From Oxyruncus cristatus (lineage: Eukaryota > Chordata > Aves > Passeriformes > Cotingidae): a stretch of 64,000 bases of DNA. The notes under the pieces were generated by a model that saw only the letters and a program-made list of their open reading frames with translations, was not told the origin of the DNA and did no database searches. The stretch is taken from the NCBI GenBank assembly GCA_013399855.1, contig VXAY01000767.1, forward strand, positions 180,110 to 244,109, in the 5' to 3' direction. The position numbers and the translations under genes were made by a program. Shown piece after piece: positions 40,338 through 55,751 of this stretch; position 1 is the first letter of the stretch, and every line of letters starts with the position of its first letter.

Positions 40338-40457
40338 AATTGCTCCCCAAATGCCAACAGATGAATTGCCAATACAAATGTGCCATTACCAGGAACGGCA
40401 CCAGGTGTTACTGTGGGGAGGGATATGAAACAAGCAGTGATGGAAGAAGCTGCACAG
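40338..40457 (+). CDS. LRP1B: LRP1B exon: first EGF-like module
   Basis: This exon encodes one EGF-like domain of the LRP1B ectodomain, a short disulfide-bonded module between the N-terminal ligand-binding LDL-A repeats and the first beta-propeller. It is 120 bp, starts with two bases of a split codon and ends with one base, so it is a phase 1-1 module that can be skipped without a frameshift. The translation contains [10 protein letters not shown], then [12 protein letters not shown] and DGRSC: six cysteines in EGF order (exon residues 6, 11, 15, 24, 26, 39). NGT is a possible N-glycosylation site. The acceptor is TTATTTACAG and the donor CAG followed by GTAAAC. The first codon would be GAA if the previous exon ends in G, as expected for this family. 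The next exon lies 2.2 kb away. The paralogue LRP1 is the main alternative. Confidence 0.9.
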
Positions 40458-42806
<2,349 letters not shown>

Positions 42807-44429
42807 TAACATCTTTTTACCTTACTGAAAATATCTTGTGGTTTGATCCTATCTGGAGGATTCACATGAAGAGATGAACACAGGTGAGATGGACTTTCCT
42901 CCTCTCTGCTACAAAAGAGCCACTCAACAACCTTGGAAAAACTTTTCACATATTAAGGCAATACTCCAAGGGCAATATGAGAAGTTATTATCTGGTTATT
43001 ATTAATTAAAGTGAAATACTCAATTCAGCCAAGATTAGAAGAGTTCCCAGTTTCCCTGTTCATAAATAAATCAAAGATTTTCCTCACATGAACAATAAAG
43101 GCTGTTTACTCTGGGAAGACAATGGAGACAGGGGAAATGATCATGAGGTAATTGTACCCTTAGGATAAAAAAAAGGCATGAGATTGCTTTGTCCTTGCAT
43201 TATCCCAAGAGGTGAATTTCATGATATACATATTCACACAAGGCTTTTTATTGCTTAGTGCATGTTTTCATTAGTTATAGCGAATTGGGAATCTGAGGAA
43301 ATTAGTCAATTGTGTTTAATGAGGCAATATTTTACACAGTGTTTTCTTATTCAGCATTTTGAATTAACAATGCTTTTATATTAAAAACTCCAAAAAGTTC
43401 CTTAAGGACTTATTCAACATCCACAATGCTTAAGCCCCCAAGTTTATGCCATGTTTGTTATGAATTTGTCAGTCTTCATTTTTGTAGCTATTTTGCCACC
43501 AGAAAATAGGAAGGACTACTCGGCTTTTCTGAGGCTTCCTCACCTAAAAATCATTGGAAAATATGTTTTGACTGAGCACCACTGAGAGTTACAGAGTATC
43601 TTACTGCTTACACTATTTTGGTCTGCACAACATAGCTGAGCATTTTTTGAAAAAAGTCCACGGTGAAGTGGATAAACGAGATAAGAAAGTCCTTTTTCAA
43701 AGTACTTTTACATTGTAAAGATATTTTAGTGTTCTTATGAAAATTAATAATGTAATTTTAGATCAGGAAAACCTCAGGGTTCCAGTACTGGGCTTGAGAT
43801 GAGCCATGGAGTTTCCCTTCTTAGACCCATAAGACTGGGTAACAACTGAGCATTGTAGTGAACTGCTGGTGTCTTGATGAAAAGAATTAGACTAACAGAG
43901 AACCCTTCTGTACTTTTTACTACTTCATCATGTTTATTTTACCCTAGTTTTCACCTTTTCTCTTATTTTCGGAAAGGAATCACCGCTCATGAGAAATCCC
44001 TGCAGGACAATACAAGCCAAGGTCACGGTGCTGCTCATTACATTATTTTTGTGTCTGCTTGAGTGTAAACACAACGTTTCCTTGAATTAATGCTCGATTA
44101 AATTACCAATATGATTAATATTTTGGTCAAATATTTCATAGGACACAGAAGTTATAAAAGAACCTGGATGAGTAATGAAGGTGCTTTTATTGCACAGTTA
44201 TGCAAGAGCTTGTAATAGTTTGTGTTGCTTCCCTGGGCCCAACTTACAGGATGGAAATCGGTTGAATTTTCCATATGCCAGATGCACATCACTTTCCTAT
44301 ACCCTCTCTGCTACAGTCATAATTTCCCTGGTCATACAAATCAGTTTTCACAAGTTTCTCTCCTATAGGATGAGGTTTGAGCAGGGACAGAAATGCAGAG
44401 TGGCCCTGCACAAATAGATTGGGGGAAAA

Positions 44430-44486
44430 GTATATAAAATCTAAACATATATGCTTGGACTTTACAAGTATGTAAAATCCAAACAT
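44430..44486. repeat. Near-duplicate 19-bp pair
   Basis: GTATATAAAATCTAAACAT at 44430-44448 and GTATGTAAAATCCAAACAT at 44468-44486 differ at two of 19 positions and are offset by 38 bp. They may be remnants of a short tandem duplication. No function is apparent. Confidence 0.5.
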
Positions 44487-44562
44487 CCAAAATGTCTAAT
44501 GGATCACAGGTCAAAAATAAATCCATACCACCTCGTTGCACAGAGGGAAAGGTGTGCATAAG

Positions 44563-44583
44563 TAGGGCTAGGGTTAGGTTAGG
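44563..44583. repeat. Short interstitial telomere-like motif
   Basis: TAGGGCTAGGGTTAGGTTAG contains one exact vertebrate telomere hexamer (TTAGGG permuted) and degenerate neighbours. A second similar stretch, TAGGTTAGGTTAGG, lies at 44883-44896. Both are too short to count as a true interstitial telomeric array. Confidence 0.4.
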
Positions 44584-46110
44584 ATTATTGCTTCATCTGG
44601 GACATGACACCAAGTGAGGGGCATCAGACAGGGCAACTTTGGATCAGTAGAAGAGAATCCAGGAAAAAAAAAAGTGTCTAAGGAAAAAAAACAACCCAGC
44701 ACTTAAAAAATTATCAACTTTTTTCCTTAAAAAACCTAAAGAAAATAAGGATGGAAAAAGCAAGGTTCCTCCTTTGCCTACATTTGGCAAAGGTAGCTGT
44801 CAAACAAATGAAGAAAGTGAGCCAAGGAATATTCCACTCTGTGTATGAAAGCTGTGAAAGACAAGAAGCAGCACTAGAGGTGTAGGTTAGGTTAGGCATT
44901 GTGGAAAATTTTCATTGTTAATGACAGCAGATCTGCTAAGAATACAAATTGCCATCCCAAACACCAAACCATCAGCCCTTTGCCTCTGCAAATGGAAAAT
45001 ATTCACGAGCAGTGAGGGGGAGGAGGTGCTGGAGGCCCCAGTTACAGAAGGTGCTGAGCAGGTGACACTTGTTTGGGTCTGGAGGAGCCCTGTTCTAGGT
45101 CAGGGGATAGTGTGGTGACCCTGTAGGTCTCCGTTAGCTCTTGCATGGCCTCAGAGCCCATCCCCACCCCACCAGCTCTCCACCACACATTATGGTTCAA
45201 TTAGCAAAGTTCTCAAAAACTGCTTTTCCCTGCCCTTCAGGCAGCCACACACTCGGCTCTGAAGGTGGTGAGGTTTCTCCCTCATTAAATTCCTCATTTT
45301 TTTTCTCAGCACAATTAAATAACTTTGGAGCCAGAAGCTTTTAGCTGCCCAGTCCCTTTGGGGAAGGATGTTAAAATAGGTATCAAAACAGCTGGGAGCA
45401 CACAGTTTTTTTACAGACTTTTTAACCACGTTTTCTTTTATGAATAAAGAAGCAGTTAATGACTTCTTCTAAGGTGAAAGTGAAACAAAATGCAGCTTTG
45501 CTGAACAGAGTTTTAGAACTTCTGTGTTTACCAAGTTTTTATGCCTATATTGCAAGGTCTGCATGTGATGAGAAGAGTATTTAAGGAAAGAAAATGACAG
45601 AATTGGGAAGCTTTAGCTGAGGAAATAAAATTCATCTGTTTTCCAAAAGTTTGTGGTATGCTTTACATCTCCAAAACTCATGTAGAGAAAAATGCCATGT
45701 GGTAAGAAATGTTTGTCATGGGGATACAGCAGGATGAACTGAAAATGAGTAAATGAAACTTTTTTGGGGGGTACTTAGGAAAAATTCAGCACTTATAAAA
45801 CTGATTTGACAACACAGTTTTCTTGTATAATCTCACAGAACTAAGTCTTGAGGCTTTAGAAATAAAACAGCCCATTTGTGGGGTACATTATGGTTAAACA
45901 TCAAAAATAATGTCAAAACAAAATTACCTGCATTTAATTCAACACTGCTCAATATTATTTCAGATTTTTATACCATACATGTATTGATGAGAGCAAAGCA
46001 CTTATGATTTACAGTGCACACCCCAGCAGAAGGGCATTTAAGCTGCTTGTCAACACTGAATTCTGGATTTTATCCTTTTCCTATCATTGTGGTGGGGAAA
46101 AAAAAAAAAA

Positions 46111-46167
46111 NNNNNNNNNNNNNNNNNNNNNNNNNNNNNNNNNNNNNNNNNNNNNNNNNNNNNNNNN
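46111..46167. other. Assembly gap (57 N) inside a poly(A) run
   Basis: 57 unresolved bases are flanked by 13 A on the left (46098-46110) and 10 A on the right (46168-46177). The gap most likely reflects failure to sequence or assemble through a long A homopolymer or an A-rich simple repeat. The true length is unknown. Confidence 0.97.
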
Positions 46168-49100
46168 AAAAAAAAAACAACTTGCTGGCATTTCTGAGGC
46201 TTTTCTTCCAGAGAAGTAGGTCTGTTGGCAGTGCAAAACACCTTCATTTCTGATTTGTTGTGGCAACACTTATTGATCTGTATTTTAGACAAGATCAGGG
46301 AGGAGGGAAAGGCAAGTCTTTCATCTTTTCCACTACTCTATCTTAAACATAATTCAAAGGAAAATGCTTTCATTTTAGTCAAGAAGGATGAATCATAAAA
46401 CTTCCCTGGATTAAAGAGCCATGCACTTCTTATCTTTCCCATAAAATGGAAGAAAAAAAAAAAAAGGAAAGAAAAGAAAAAACTTGTGAAAAAATAACAC
46501 ACATGAAGTCCACTTATTTGAAAAGCTGCTGCCAGCTCACTGTAACTCATCCTAGATCTGTCCACTCAACTTTTGAGCTTCTGTTCTTGAGGAGCAAACA
46601 AGCAGCTTTTGTGAGGGAGAATACATGATTTCTTTAATACCTCCTTTTTCATTTTTCATCAGCATTATGCTATACAGTAAGTTAATTTAAAAATTTCTGC
46701 AGGAACTTTTAATATTTTTGTATATATTTTTTTATATATATATAAATAACTATGAAATCAGCCCTTATCTGAGCAACACTGAAAGAAGCAGGTTACCTAC
46801 CCTGCTGTGAAAAACCATGATTATCTGATACAATCCATTGAATTATTTCATGTAGTTCTGCTTTAAAATTATGATTTCAAACTCAGCAATCTAGGGTTTT
46901 TTTTAATGTGCAGTAGTGCCTGCTGAGCAGAACCTCTTGGCAGTGCCACGAGTCCTTACCATGCCTTTGTTTGCAGCCAGGTTTGACTGCATCTGTTGCT
47001 CAAGAGGTTTGAAACTAATTCTTGTTAAGAATTCTCTTATGTCTTAGACATTAATACTAAAATACAGCCTTTCTCTGGAGTTTAGTGAGGTATTAAATCC
47101 CTGTTACTGTTTTCAACAGGTCAGTTCAAAACAGTGCAAGAAAAGATATGGTTCTCTCTTGCAACCTCAAACCACTGTGGTGGCTTTGGAACTGCAAATA
47201 TCCCCTGAGCTGCCTTTTCTTTGAGGCTTTACAGATTGCAGAGAGTGGAAATATCCGACTTAGCACAAAGTATAAGAGCAAAAATAATAATAAAGGTCTT
47301 TTCACACCATTGGTAGTTGGGAAAAGAGTGATTGAATCCAGAATTAAGCAATGATATTATTTTGTGGGAAGAGAGAAGCTGAGCACAGAGCTGTCAGATG
47401 TAAAAATAAATCCCCAAACTCAGCAGGACGCAGATGGAAACACACCTTTTGAACCAGTCTGGAAAGCTGGGGTGAGTGGGTGATAGGGTCAGAAGCTCTT
47501 AAGTCTGGCTCTCTTCTGATGGGGAGCAGAAGTTGATAAGAACGGGGGAGAAGAGAGATTTAGACTGACTAGAAATGGACCTACCTGGCAGATTTCAAAG
47601 AATACTGCTTTACAAGAACCACACTGCCTTCTCTTTTGGAAACAAAAAAAAAAATAAAACAAGACTAGGGGGCATCACTCATGGCTTACACCACAAGGGG
47701 TTGTTTCACAAAGGAATTCAATCCCTGCAGTTGATAGATATCTTCTGATTTTTTTTTTAAAAAAAACCCAAAAAACTTATGTGTGGATCTGACTCATGGA
47801 TTGGTGGAAGTGAATGTGAGGATGATGAGGACAGCTAGAAAGTCCCAAAAGGAATGCTACAGCAGTGTGGTTTTGCAGGTGTCAGTGTGGGATATACTGG
47901 AGAGGGACAAGATGTGTTACAAGTTAGAATATGCAGTATGAAATGGGAAGGAATAAGAAAAGACCAAATGTAATTAACTTTAGAAAGAATACATGTTGAT
48001 CCCTTATAGAACAGAAGTACTTTACATGAAGAAAAAAAAAAAAAGTAATCAAGCAAGATTTTTAAATAAAAGCCGATGGTGCCAAAGAACAGAATTTAAT
48101 ACCCACTGCTGTGGGTTTGAGCGAGACCACTGAGCACTTGTATTCACTGAAGCATTTTTTCTCTTTAATCAGACCTCCTGATGAAGCATTGTTTGTTGAA
48201 ACCTTTTATTTATGCATTTTTTCCCCGCCGTTTAGACAGCTGGAATTGCATACTGAAATTTCGAGTTAGGTAGAATGTTGATTGAAAGTGCTCCGTGTCA
48301 ATGCAGCGTTCAGACACCCCTTTGAATAGGAGCAGATTACATTGGGGTGAGAGCTCTTGACTTGGCAGCACAAATATTTTTCACGTGTGCTTGAAACTGC
48401 GGTGAGAGTTGCTGTGTTTCGAGGTAATTGTTTTTAAATCCAACATCCAAAAGTTTGCCCACTTGACAACATTATTTACTTTAGCAAAAGAACGAGGTGA
48501 AAAGACACATTGTAGTGGTGTTGCACACGTTGCAGAGGACAGCTTTCTGTTAAGTGATTCTCATGAACGTAAATCATTGCAAAATTAGATATTAGTGCTA
48601 TTCCTGGTAAAAAATCTTCTCATAATGTCCTGCATCAGCTCAATCTCACTTGGACCAGGACTCTGGTTGCTGCACATCTCATAGGAAGAGGTTTTTTTCA
48701 GAAAGCAGTGTCCCTATCCTCTTTCTTAAATACGTACATCTGTTGGATGGAGTTTTTTCCAGCCAATCCACACAGTCAACAGCAGTTCTTCATTATGAAT
48801 TAAAGCAAAGCATTGTTACCCCACTGTTGGAAACAAAGGGGTTCTTCCCAGGATAAAAAGAAAAAAAGAAAAAAAAAAAAAGAGGGAAACTGCTGGGAGA
48901 TGTTTTTGAGGGAGATGCCCCCCTGACAGTTCTGGATTAACTGGGACTTTGTTTCAGTTTGAAGTACTAGTTCGGGTCTAGAACAAGATGTTGTTCGATA
49001 TGAGCAGTGGCACCTCGTGTAACAGACTCCTCATCGTTCAGAGACTGATATTTACTTGCAGTTGACTAAATCAGATGAAAATTTTGAAACCAGCGCTGAA

Positions 49101-49600
49101 TAATCAATGGAGTAACACCCAAATAAAAGATACACCTAAAGCAAGAACAACTGGCTTTGTGCCCAATAGCACTCAAGAAAATGCTAAATATATTGTATCT
49201 CAATGAGAGTTATTTGTTCCTCTCTGTAAATAATGTAACTTTTTGAAGTTTTAACTTTAAGTGGAACATTGTGTATTTTAAGATATATAATCTTCACTGT
49301 TGGGGTATTATTATTTCCTTCATTTTTTCACAAGTATTTTGGTAAATTACTGGCATGGTTTCTAGGCAAAGTGATTCAGATGATTGTGACAGCACTTTCA
49401 CTTGCATGTAATATCTTAATTTGAATCGCTGCTTCATATTTTGTCTTTGTTTATTATAACAGTAATGGTAACCCAGTGGAAATGAAACACTCTTTTTCCT
49501 GTCAGGAATCTCCACTGCATGATTCTTTCTCCTTTATAAAGGATGGATGTAGGCCCATCATCTCTATGCTGTAGACAGGTTTCACTGCATTAGTATTTTT

Positions 49601-49622
49601 TGGTGGTGGTGGTGGTGGTGGT
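49601..49622 (+). repeat. GGT trinucleotide microsatellite
   Basis: Seven consecutive GGT units (TGGTGGTGG and so on) preceded by a T run. Intronic, about 470 bp upstream of the propeller exon acceptor. Confidence 0.85.
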
Positions 49623-50088
49623 TTTAAGATCTTTTAGCAGCATCCACTCCTCAGTTTATGTCTTTTTTTACAGACTCTAATATGAAAAGCACCTTACCAT
49701 TTCCTGTGTACTTATGAGTTCTGCAGGTTTTCCTGGTCTTCATTGTTTTAAAAATTCCAGTAATCTGGACAGAAATAATTTGCATAAAATTGTATTTCAT
49801 TTTATGTCTTAGGCATGAAAAATGTTGCAATAATGATACTTGGAATTAAACAGAAGCTGTGGGGCTAGGGTAATTAATTTTATTTAATGATGTGAACCAT
49901 TAGAACAGCAGGATAAAATAGACTAGTAATTTGGAATATATGATAGTTATGAAAACAAAACCAAAACCAATCTATTGCATGTCTTACAACAAGCAGGTAA
50001 GAACATTAAAAACTACATTAAAACTCAAACGATGAATGTGGTACATACAGCCTGTTAATCCTTTCAACTCTCTTCACTTTGTTTTTAG

Positions 50089-50346
50089 AGCCTGCTGAGA
50101 GACCTCCTCTTCTTCTGATTGCAAGCTCTGAAACCATTGAGGTTTTATACCTTAATGGAAGCAAATTGTCTGCACGAGCCCCTGTAAAAGGATCTGCAGT
50201 ATTGACGTTGGACTACAGCTACAGGGAGGACACAGTTTGTTGGATTGAATCGAGAGATCTCTCGAGTCAGCTGAAGTGTTCCAAGATAACCAAAGCTGGG
50301 AAGTTGACAGAGGAGTGGATAATAAACATTGCTCAGTACCTTCACA
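50089..50346 (+). CDS. LRP1B: LRP1B exon: start of first YWTD beta-propeller
   Basis: This 258-bp phase 1-1 exon encodes 86 residues that open the first LDL-receptor class B (YWTD) propeller of LRP1B. In LDL-receptor relatives this domain takes part in acid-dependent ligand release after endocytosis. The split first codon is AAG (Lys) when joined to the preceding exon. Visible landmarks are [20 protein letters not shown], the first strand of a propeller blade; a degenerate YWTD-like stretch [19 protein letters not shown], whose Cys probably pairs with the Cys of VCW; and [11 protein letters not shown] near the end. NGS is a possible glycosylation site. These stretches resemble LRP1B more than LRP1, which is the basis for naming the gene. 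The acceptor is GTTTTTAG and the donor is ACA followed by GTAAGT. The next exon, carrying the rest of the blades, is beyond the window. Confidence 0.93.
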
Positions 50347-50795
50347 GTAAGTATTTGACAATGTTTTAGGAAAACAGTGGCGTGTGTCTTGGCAAACTGC
50401 TGCAGGAACCTTCCGAAGGATTTTGGGGTTTGCTGTTGAAAACAGCCTTAACACGTTAAATATTGCAACTCACAGAGAGGCACTTTTTTATTCCTCACTC
50501 ATATATTCAGTGTAAGTTGCAGTATGCACTGTGCAAAAGGTTTTTAAGATGTGCATTTTTATAAACTAACTAAAATGTGTGGAAGTTACAAAACCAGCAG
50601 TGCAGTGGAAGAAGAAATGTGAAATGCTTCCTTTTGTCTGGCTAAATAGTGCTGCACAACACTTGGGAGTGATACTTTGCCACTGGGACAATGTTAACAA
50701 TGAAATAGGCACATCCCTATTACAACTACCTCAGGTATGTTAGTTCCTGTAAATACCAAAATATTTCCTGACTTAGTGGAAACAAATTGCTGCGC

Positions 50796-50817
50796 TTTTT
50801 TTTTTTTTTTTTTTTTT
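50796..50817. repeat. 22-base T homopolymer
   Basis: An uninterrupted run of 22 T in the intron 450 bp after the propeller exon. Likely length-variable and prone to sequencing error. There is no convincing retroelement body next to it, so I do not call it a poly(A) tail. Confidence 0.85.
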
Positions 50818-53408
50818 AATTTTCAGTTAAGAAAATACATTCAAAAATGCATAAACCCATCACACTGAATTAGGCTTTGCATTACAACATTATTCCTCAG
50901 TCAGCTTTTCAATTTGTGGAGTGTTGTTATCTTCTGAAGGAGGTGTTCATCCATAGACACATCAGTGTGAACAGACTGCTAAACAGTGTGCAGTCAAAAA
51001 AAATTGCAATTTTCTTCATCTTTCACAGAAGAGATGTCTCCAGATCAGCTTAGAAACCACAGCACTGAGGCGTTTAATGGTGGTGCTAATAACAGACTCC
51101 TAAAAACTCAAGACCAGAGCCTAAGGTTGTGCCTAAGCTCCTGAAAAATCCTTTTAAGGAGAGACGTGCATCAAAGAATAGCTCTCAACAGATCTCAAAC
51201 CCTCTGACCACCCAGTTCAGGAAGATTCAAATCCCAGATTTGATTACAACTCTTATAGGTGCATTTCAAAGCAATAAATTCTTCATAGAGATTGTGCTTT
51301 GGACTACCAGGATAGCTTTAGTAAGATATGGTCATTTCTGCAGAGTAAGGTTTTTTTTACAGTTTCCTATTTTTATATTTACTAGAACAAGAAATTAAAT
51401 TTAAAAAGCTCTCAAAGAAATAGTGTTTGGGGTTTTTTTTGGTTTTTTTTTTTTTTATTCTCTGTTCATTGTGACTATTCCACTTCTAGAGAACACTCTC
51501 ATGCTAGGCGTAAATTATATTTGTTTGAGGGTTTTTTTTAATGCATTCTTTCAATTTTTTTGAGGTTTCTTTTTCAACGTTGTATTTTAGAGGGCTTTTC
51601 ATATCTAAGTACCATAAAGATCATGGTGGTAGCATTTGATTATGCTCTTTCAATTCTCTCTGCCATTGATATTTTGTTTTCCTTTTAGTCAGAACAATCA
51701 AATTAAGTACAGTCCTTGGCAAAATGTGTTTTGTATTGAACTGGATGTGTGTCTGTTCTGTCACTTGTTTTTATCGTCAGAGTGGACCTGAGCACTAAGT
51801 TTTGCAGTCCTTCACCAGTTGTGTCCTGTGTTCCTGTCTGTTCTCTGTGTGTGAAGAGAATTGATAATCTCTGTGGTGTTCAGATCTGCATTAGTGCACC
51901 TGTTTGTAAAATCGGGGCTGTATGATGGGTTTGAAATGAATACAGTGCCTGGAATTAATGAGCTGCTCATTTTTCACAGCGCTAGCACACACCAGCCTGT
52001 GGTCTCTAATATATTTTTTTCTGAAACTTCATGGTAGTAGTTCAATCTCATTTAGATAAAGAATAGTAATTCCCATGGACATGAACTAACTGCAGAGACT
52101 CGGTCTGATTTCTTCTTTGATTTTGATTTGGGAAATAGTGCTTGGAGACTTAAAAAACTCTGCTAGGAGTCAGGTTTGGAGCTCTGATTGACAAAATCCA
52201 TCAGATTAAGCTGTGGGGGTGTATTTCCCAAACACACACATCCCCAAACACTTTTCTTGTGTTGCTGCAGCGGAGTAACATCAATTCCCATGGTCTGGGC
52301 ATGTCTCCTCAGAGGGAAAGGCGGCATGAAACCTGCTTGTGTCCTACTCTGACCCACAGCTCTGCACTGTATGGTCTCTGCAGGTTTGGTGGGGCTCTGG
52401 AGGCAGGAGGCAGCAGGGACAGTGGGCTATTCCTTGTGGGAATAATACCTCCTAAAAGTTCAATCAGAACTCATCTGCTGCGGAGTTGTTGCTCGTTTTC
52501 ACCCCCAGTACTCACTGCAGATATTATCCACCTGATTAATACCTTCTCTTGCAGAGCTACACCTGGAGTTATGCCTGCCAGGACATGGCAGGAGCCTTGT
52601 GTCGCTGTATCTGTTATATTTGCCTGCACATGTCTTATAGGTCCTTTTGTGGCTACTGCAAAATTGAGTTTTCATTTTGAATTATTCCTTCTCTTCCCTC
52701 CACCTTCTATTACCCATCAGGTCATTTCTGCCATTTCTCTTCAACATATAGCACTGCATCTGGTAAGGCAATTAATTCACTTTAACTCTTTGTCAAGGAT
52801 TTCAGCCTGAGTGTTTTCAAGTGTAATTGCACTCCCTGGCGGCTCAAGCCAAATAAATGGTCATGGCCGTGGGGTTATTCATGTAAAATTGTACATTCTG
52901 TTCTTAGTAGAAACCTTTTTTTGTGTTTGTGTGACCAGAAAAAAGGATATTCTTAATAAGTATTGGGGGGAAAATAATAGAAAAAGTTTTCTTAGCAGTG
53001 TTCGTGGAATTTTCATTAATTTTTATTTTATCCTACTCTTCTAATCTGTTCTCTTTGTTAGTGGGAAAAAATCCCCATCTCATCTATATATGACACAAAA
53101 AGTGGTAGAGAAGTCAGTTATACAAAGTGATTGGAACTGCTTGAAGTGGATTTATTCGAAGTGTTTTCTTCAGTGAAGGCAAGTAAGTCTTGTAGTTAGG
53201 AACAAAGAATATAGATCACCTTTTAAGATGAAAGACTACATTTAGGAAAGCAGGGACTATGAAAATGACTTCATTTTTATGACAGGTCATATGGCACTAG
53301 CTCCAGGTAGTGAGTGTAAGCTTTGGATCCACAGAAGAAAGGAAATTACAGTCCTTTAGTTTCTAGCATTCTCCCTCAAAAGACAGTCCAATCTGACTTC
53401 ATTTTGGT

Positions 53409-53432
53409 GCGTGTGTGTGTGTGTCTGTGTGT
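53409..53432. repeat. GT dinucleotide microsatellite
   Basis: About 11 GT units with one C interruption near the middle (GTGTCTGTGTGT). Intronic. Confidence 0.85.
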
Positions 53433-54961
53433 CCCAGATGGGTAGAATCAGATTCCTTTGAAGCACAGGGTAACTTGCTCTGTGTCTGGATGTTATTCTG
53501 CAGAGGCTGTGGAGAGGCTGATCCTGCACTCAGGTGGTGCTTCCTGTGGGAAAATGGGGTGCAACTCTGGTGATGGCATTCCTTGTGTTTATTTATTAAG
53601 CTAGTTTCAGGCTCATAAGATTTATTCTCTCATGGATAGGTTTTGTTTGATAGGTTTACCCTTTTAAATAAGGATAAGTTTCTGTAGGCACAGGCATTTG
53701 TGTTTTAGCCAAGACCAGGCACTGGCATGTTGTTTCATCTTTGTCTTTTTAAGACTTAACAGTTTCAGGAAGAGAAGCTGGAAAACTTCCTCTTGGAATG
53801 ATTTATGCAGACAATGTCAGAGTCAAATAGGCTTTCAGAGAAGTTTTTCCTATAAGGAGGCTGGTGCAACCACTGCCCACAGTAAGGGACATGCTCCTTG
53901 AACTTCACAGCTAGCTCAAAGTCCATTTCCAGTTAGTACAGAGAGGCTTTCAGGAACAATCATTTATTTAAAGTGATATCTCTTGGTCCAGACTAGCAAA
54001 AATTCTTTTTAGTGGCACGAATGTGGCAAAACTCTCACAATTTTCTGCCCTGCCAAAGCCATGATGTGCAATTTTGTATTAACACTTCTGTGTGTTGGAG
54101 CTGAGGAATGGCAAGAGCAGCATCTTCTGGATTACAGACTCTCCTTCTCCCTCATTTTAAAAGGCATTTTGTGTCTTCATCATCACAAGCACCAAGCACC
54201 TCACGTGCTCTCTCCAAACCAGCACTGGGCAGCACAGCCTGGGTTTCAGCTGCTATTCTTCTACAGAATATAACAAAATCTCTTCTGGGATGATGCTTCA
54301 GAGCATGATATTTTCTACTTGGCTGGTATTAGTTTCAGGTTCCCTTGGCACTCAGTTATCTCAGTACACCAGTACCAATCCTGCAGGGCTTGTGTTTAGC
54401 TTTGCCACCTGTGTTTTATACCCACAGACAGCCGATCATGCCTCACCTGGGAAGGCACACAGGCTTTTCTCTTGGCAGGTGTGTTTGGACAGGACTGATC
54501 TGGATGAAAAGAAACATTTTGATTCTTCTGTACTAATTCAGTTTTAACCTGCCAAGGCTGGGAACAGGTGATGGAGGACATGGAGAGGTGGCAGATTCCA
54601 ATGTGAGAGGTATTTGCTTGTGGAACGCAACACCTTCTACTTGACTTCCTGGTCACAAGCCAAAGCTTTTTGGCTCTCCCACTGCTTGGATATGATTGCT
54701 GTGAAAACCATCAGACAGTGAGCCCAGAGGATTTGACCAGTATCCAGCAGTGTCTGTTTGGTTACATTATTGTTTTTTTATCTCTGGTTTTGGTCCCCGT
54801 GATTGCTCCTTTGCCCCCTGACCTAAACCACTTCTTCTTCATAGTGACTATCCACAACTGAGTGCTGTGTTCAGAATAGCTGCAGCCATTTCCCTTGGCA
54901 TTGAGGAGGCTCAGTCATTGAAGGAAACACTAAGCCCTGGAGATGGTGCTCCTTTGAATTT

Positions 54962-54977
54962 CCATGAATATTCATGG
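54962..54977. repeat. Perfect 16-bp palindrome
   Basis: CCATGAATATTCATGG equals its own reverse complement with no spacer. ATGAATATTCAT resembles a dimeric homeodomain or POU-type site, but an isolated palindrome of this length can occur by chance in an AT-rich intron. Confidence 0.45.
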
Positions 54978-55751
54978 CAATCAAAGCAAAGTTTGGCTTA
55001 CTCAGGAGGACAAAAGCTGTGAAGATCTGGGGGAAAGTGTTTATTCCTACATACAGTCTGCCCCAGCTTGTCTCCAGACAGACACTAAAAGCTGTCATAC
55101 AGTTGTAGGGTGTGATTTTGCTTTTTTCTTCAGTGATAGACAGGCCATGAGCCTGAAGGAGGCACAGGAATGAGAAGGCTTTGTGTCAAAGGTCATTTAC
55201 ACCTCACAGGGCACTTTAGTAGTGTCAGAGCATCTCATACAGTAACGGGGGCAAACAGGAGGTGGAAAGAGTATCCTAAGGAAATATCACATCACACTTG
55301 TCCTGTATGTGGCATCTACTTGGCTAATTAGCCCTGAATGGTCTCATATTGATGTTCTTGAACTTCTGGGAAGAGTGCACAAGTACTGTTTTTGGAATAG
55401 TGACCTTTCTTTGTCCAAAGGTGGGCTTTTTGTTTTTTGGGGGGCTTCTATTTATGGTTTCGTTTGCTTGTCTGTTTGTTTTTTGCTTCTTAGTGGGTTT
55501 ATTTGAGTATCAATATCTCACTCTTAAGTGTTTTAAACTGAGGCATCATTAAATATACATATAGTATATATGGATATTACATCAGTAAATATACATATAC
55601 TAGGATACTTTTCTCATGAATTTTTTCAGCTTGAATTTCCCATCTCCTTTTACTGTCCAGTCACTCAGTCTCCTGAGGTCCTGAAGTCTTCAAAACTGAC
55701 CTTTCTCATTACTATTATTTTTTTAAATATTGGACCTTGTCACCTTATTAT

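Noticed and set aside
44563..44583. True interstitial telomeric repeat array
   Set aside because: Only one exact hexamer and a few degenerate neighbours are present, far short of an array.
46004..46292. Open frames on both strands crossing 46111-46167
   Set aside because: They exist only because the unknown bases contain no stop codons; they are gap artefacts.
52259..52810. Longest open frame in the window (183 codons, + strand)
   Set aside because: It has no recognisable domain, starts in ordinary intron sequence, has low-complexity hydrophobic stretches from T-rich DNA, and lacks any sign of a retrocopy such as a tail or target-site duplication. Chance openness is the simplest reading.
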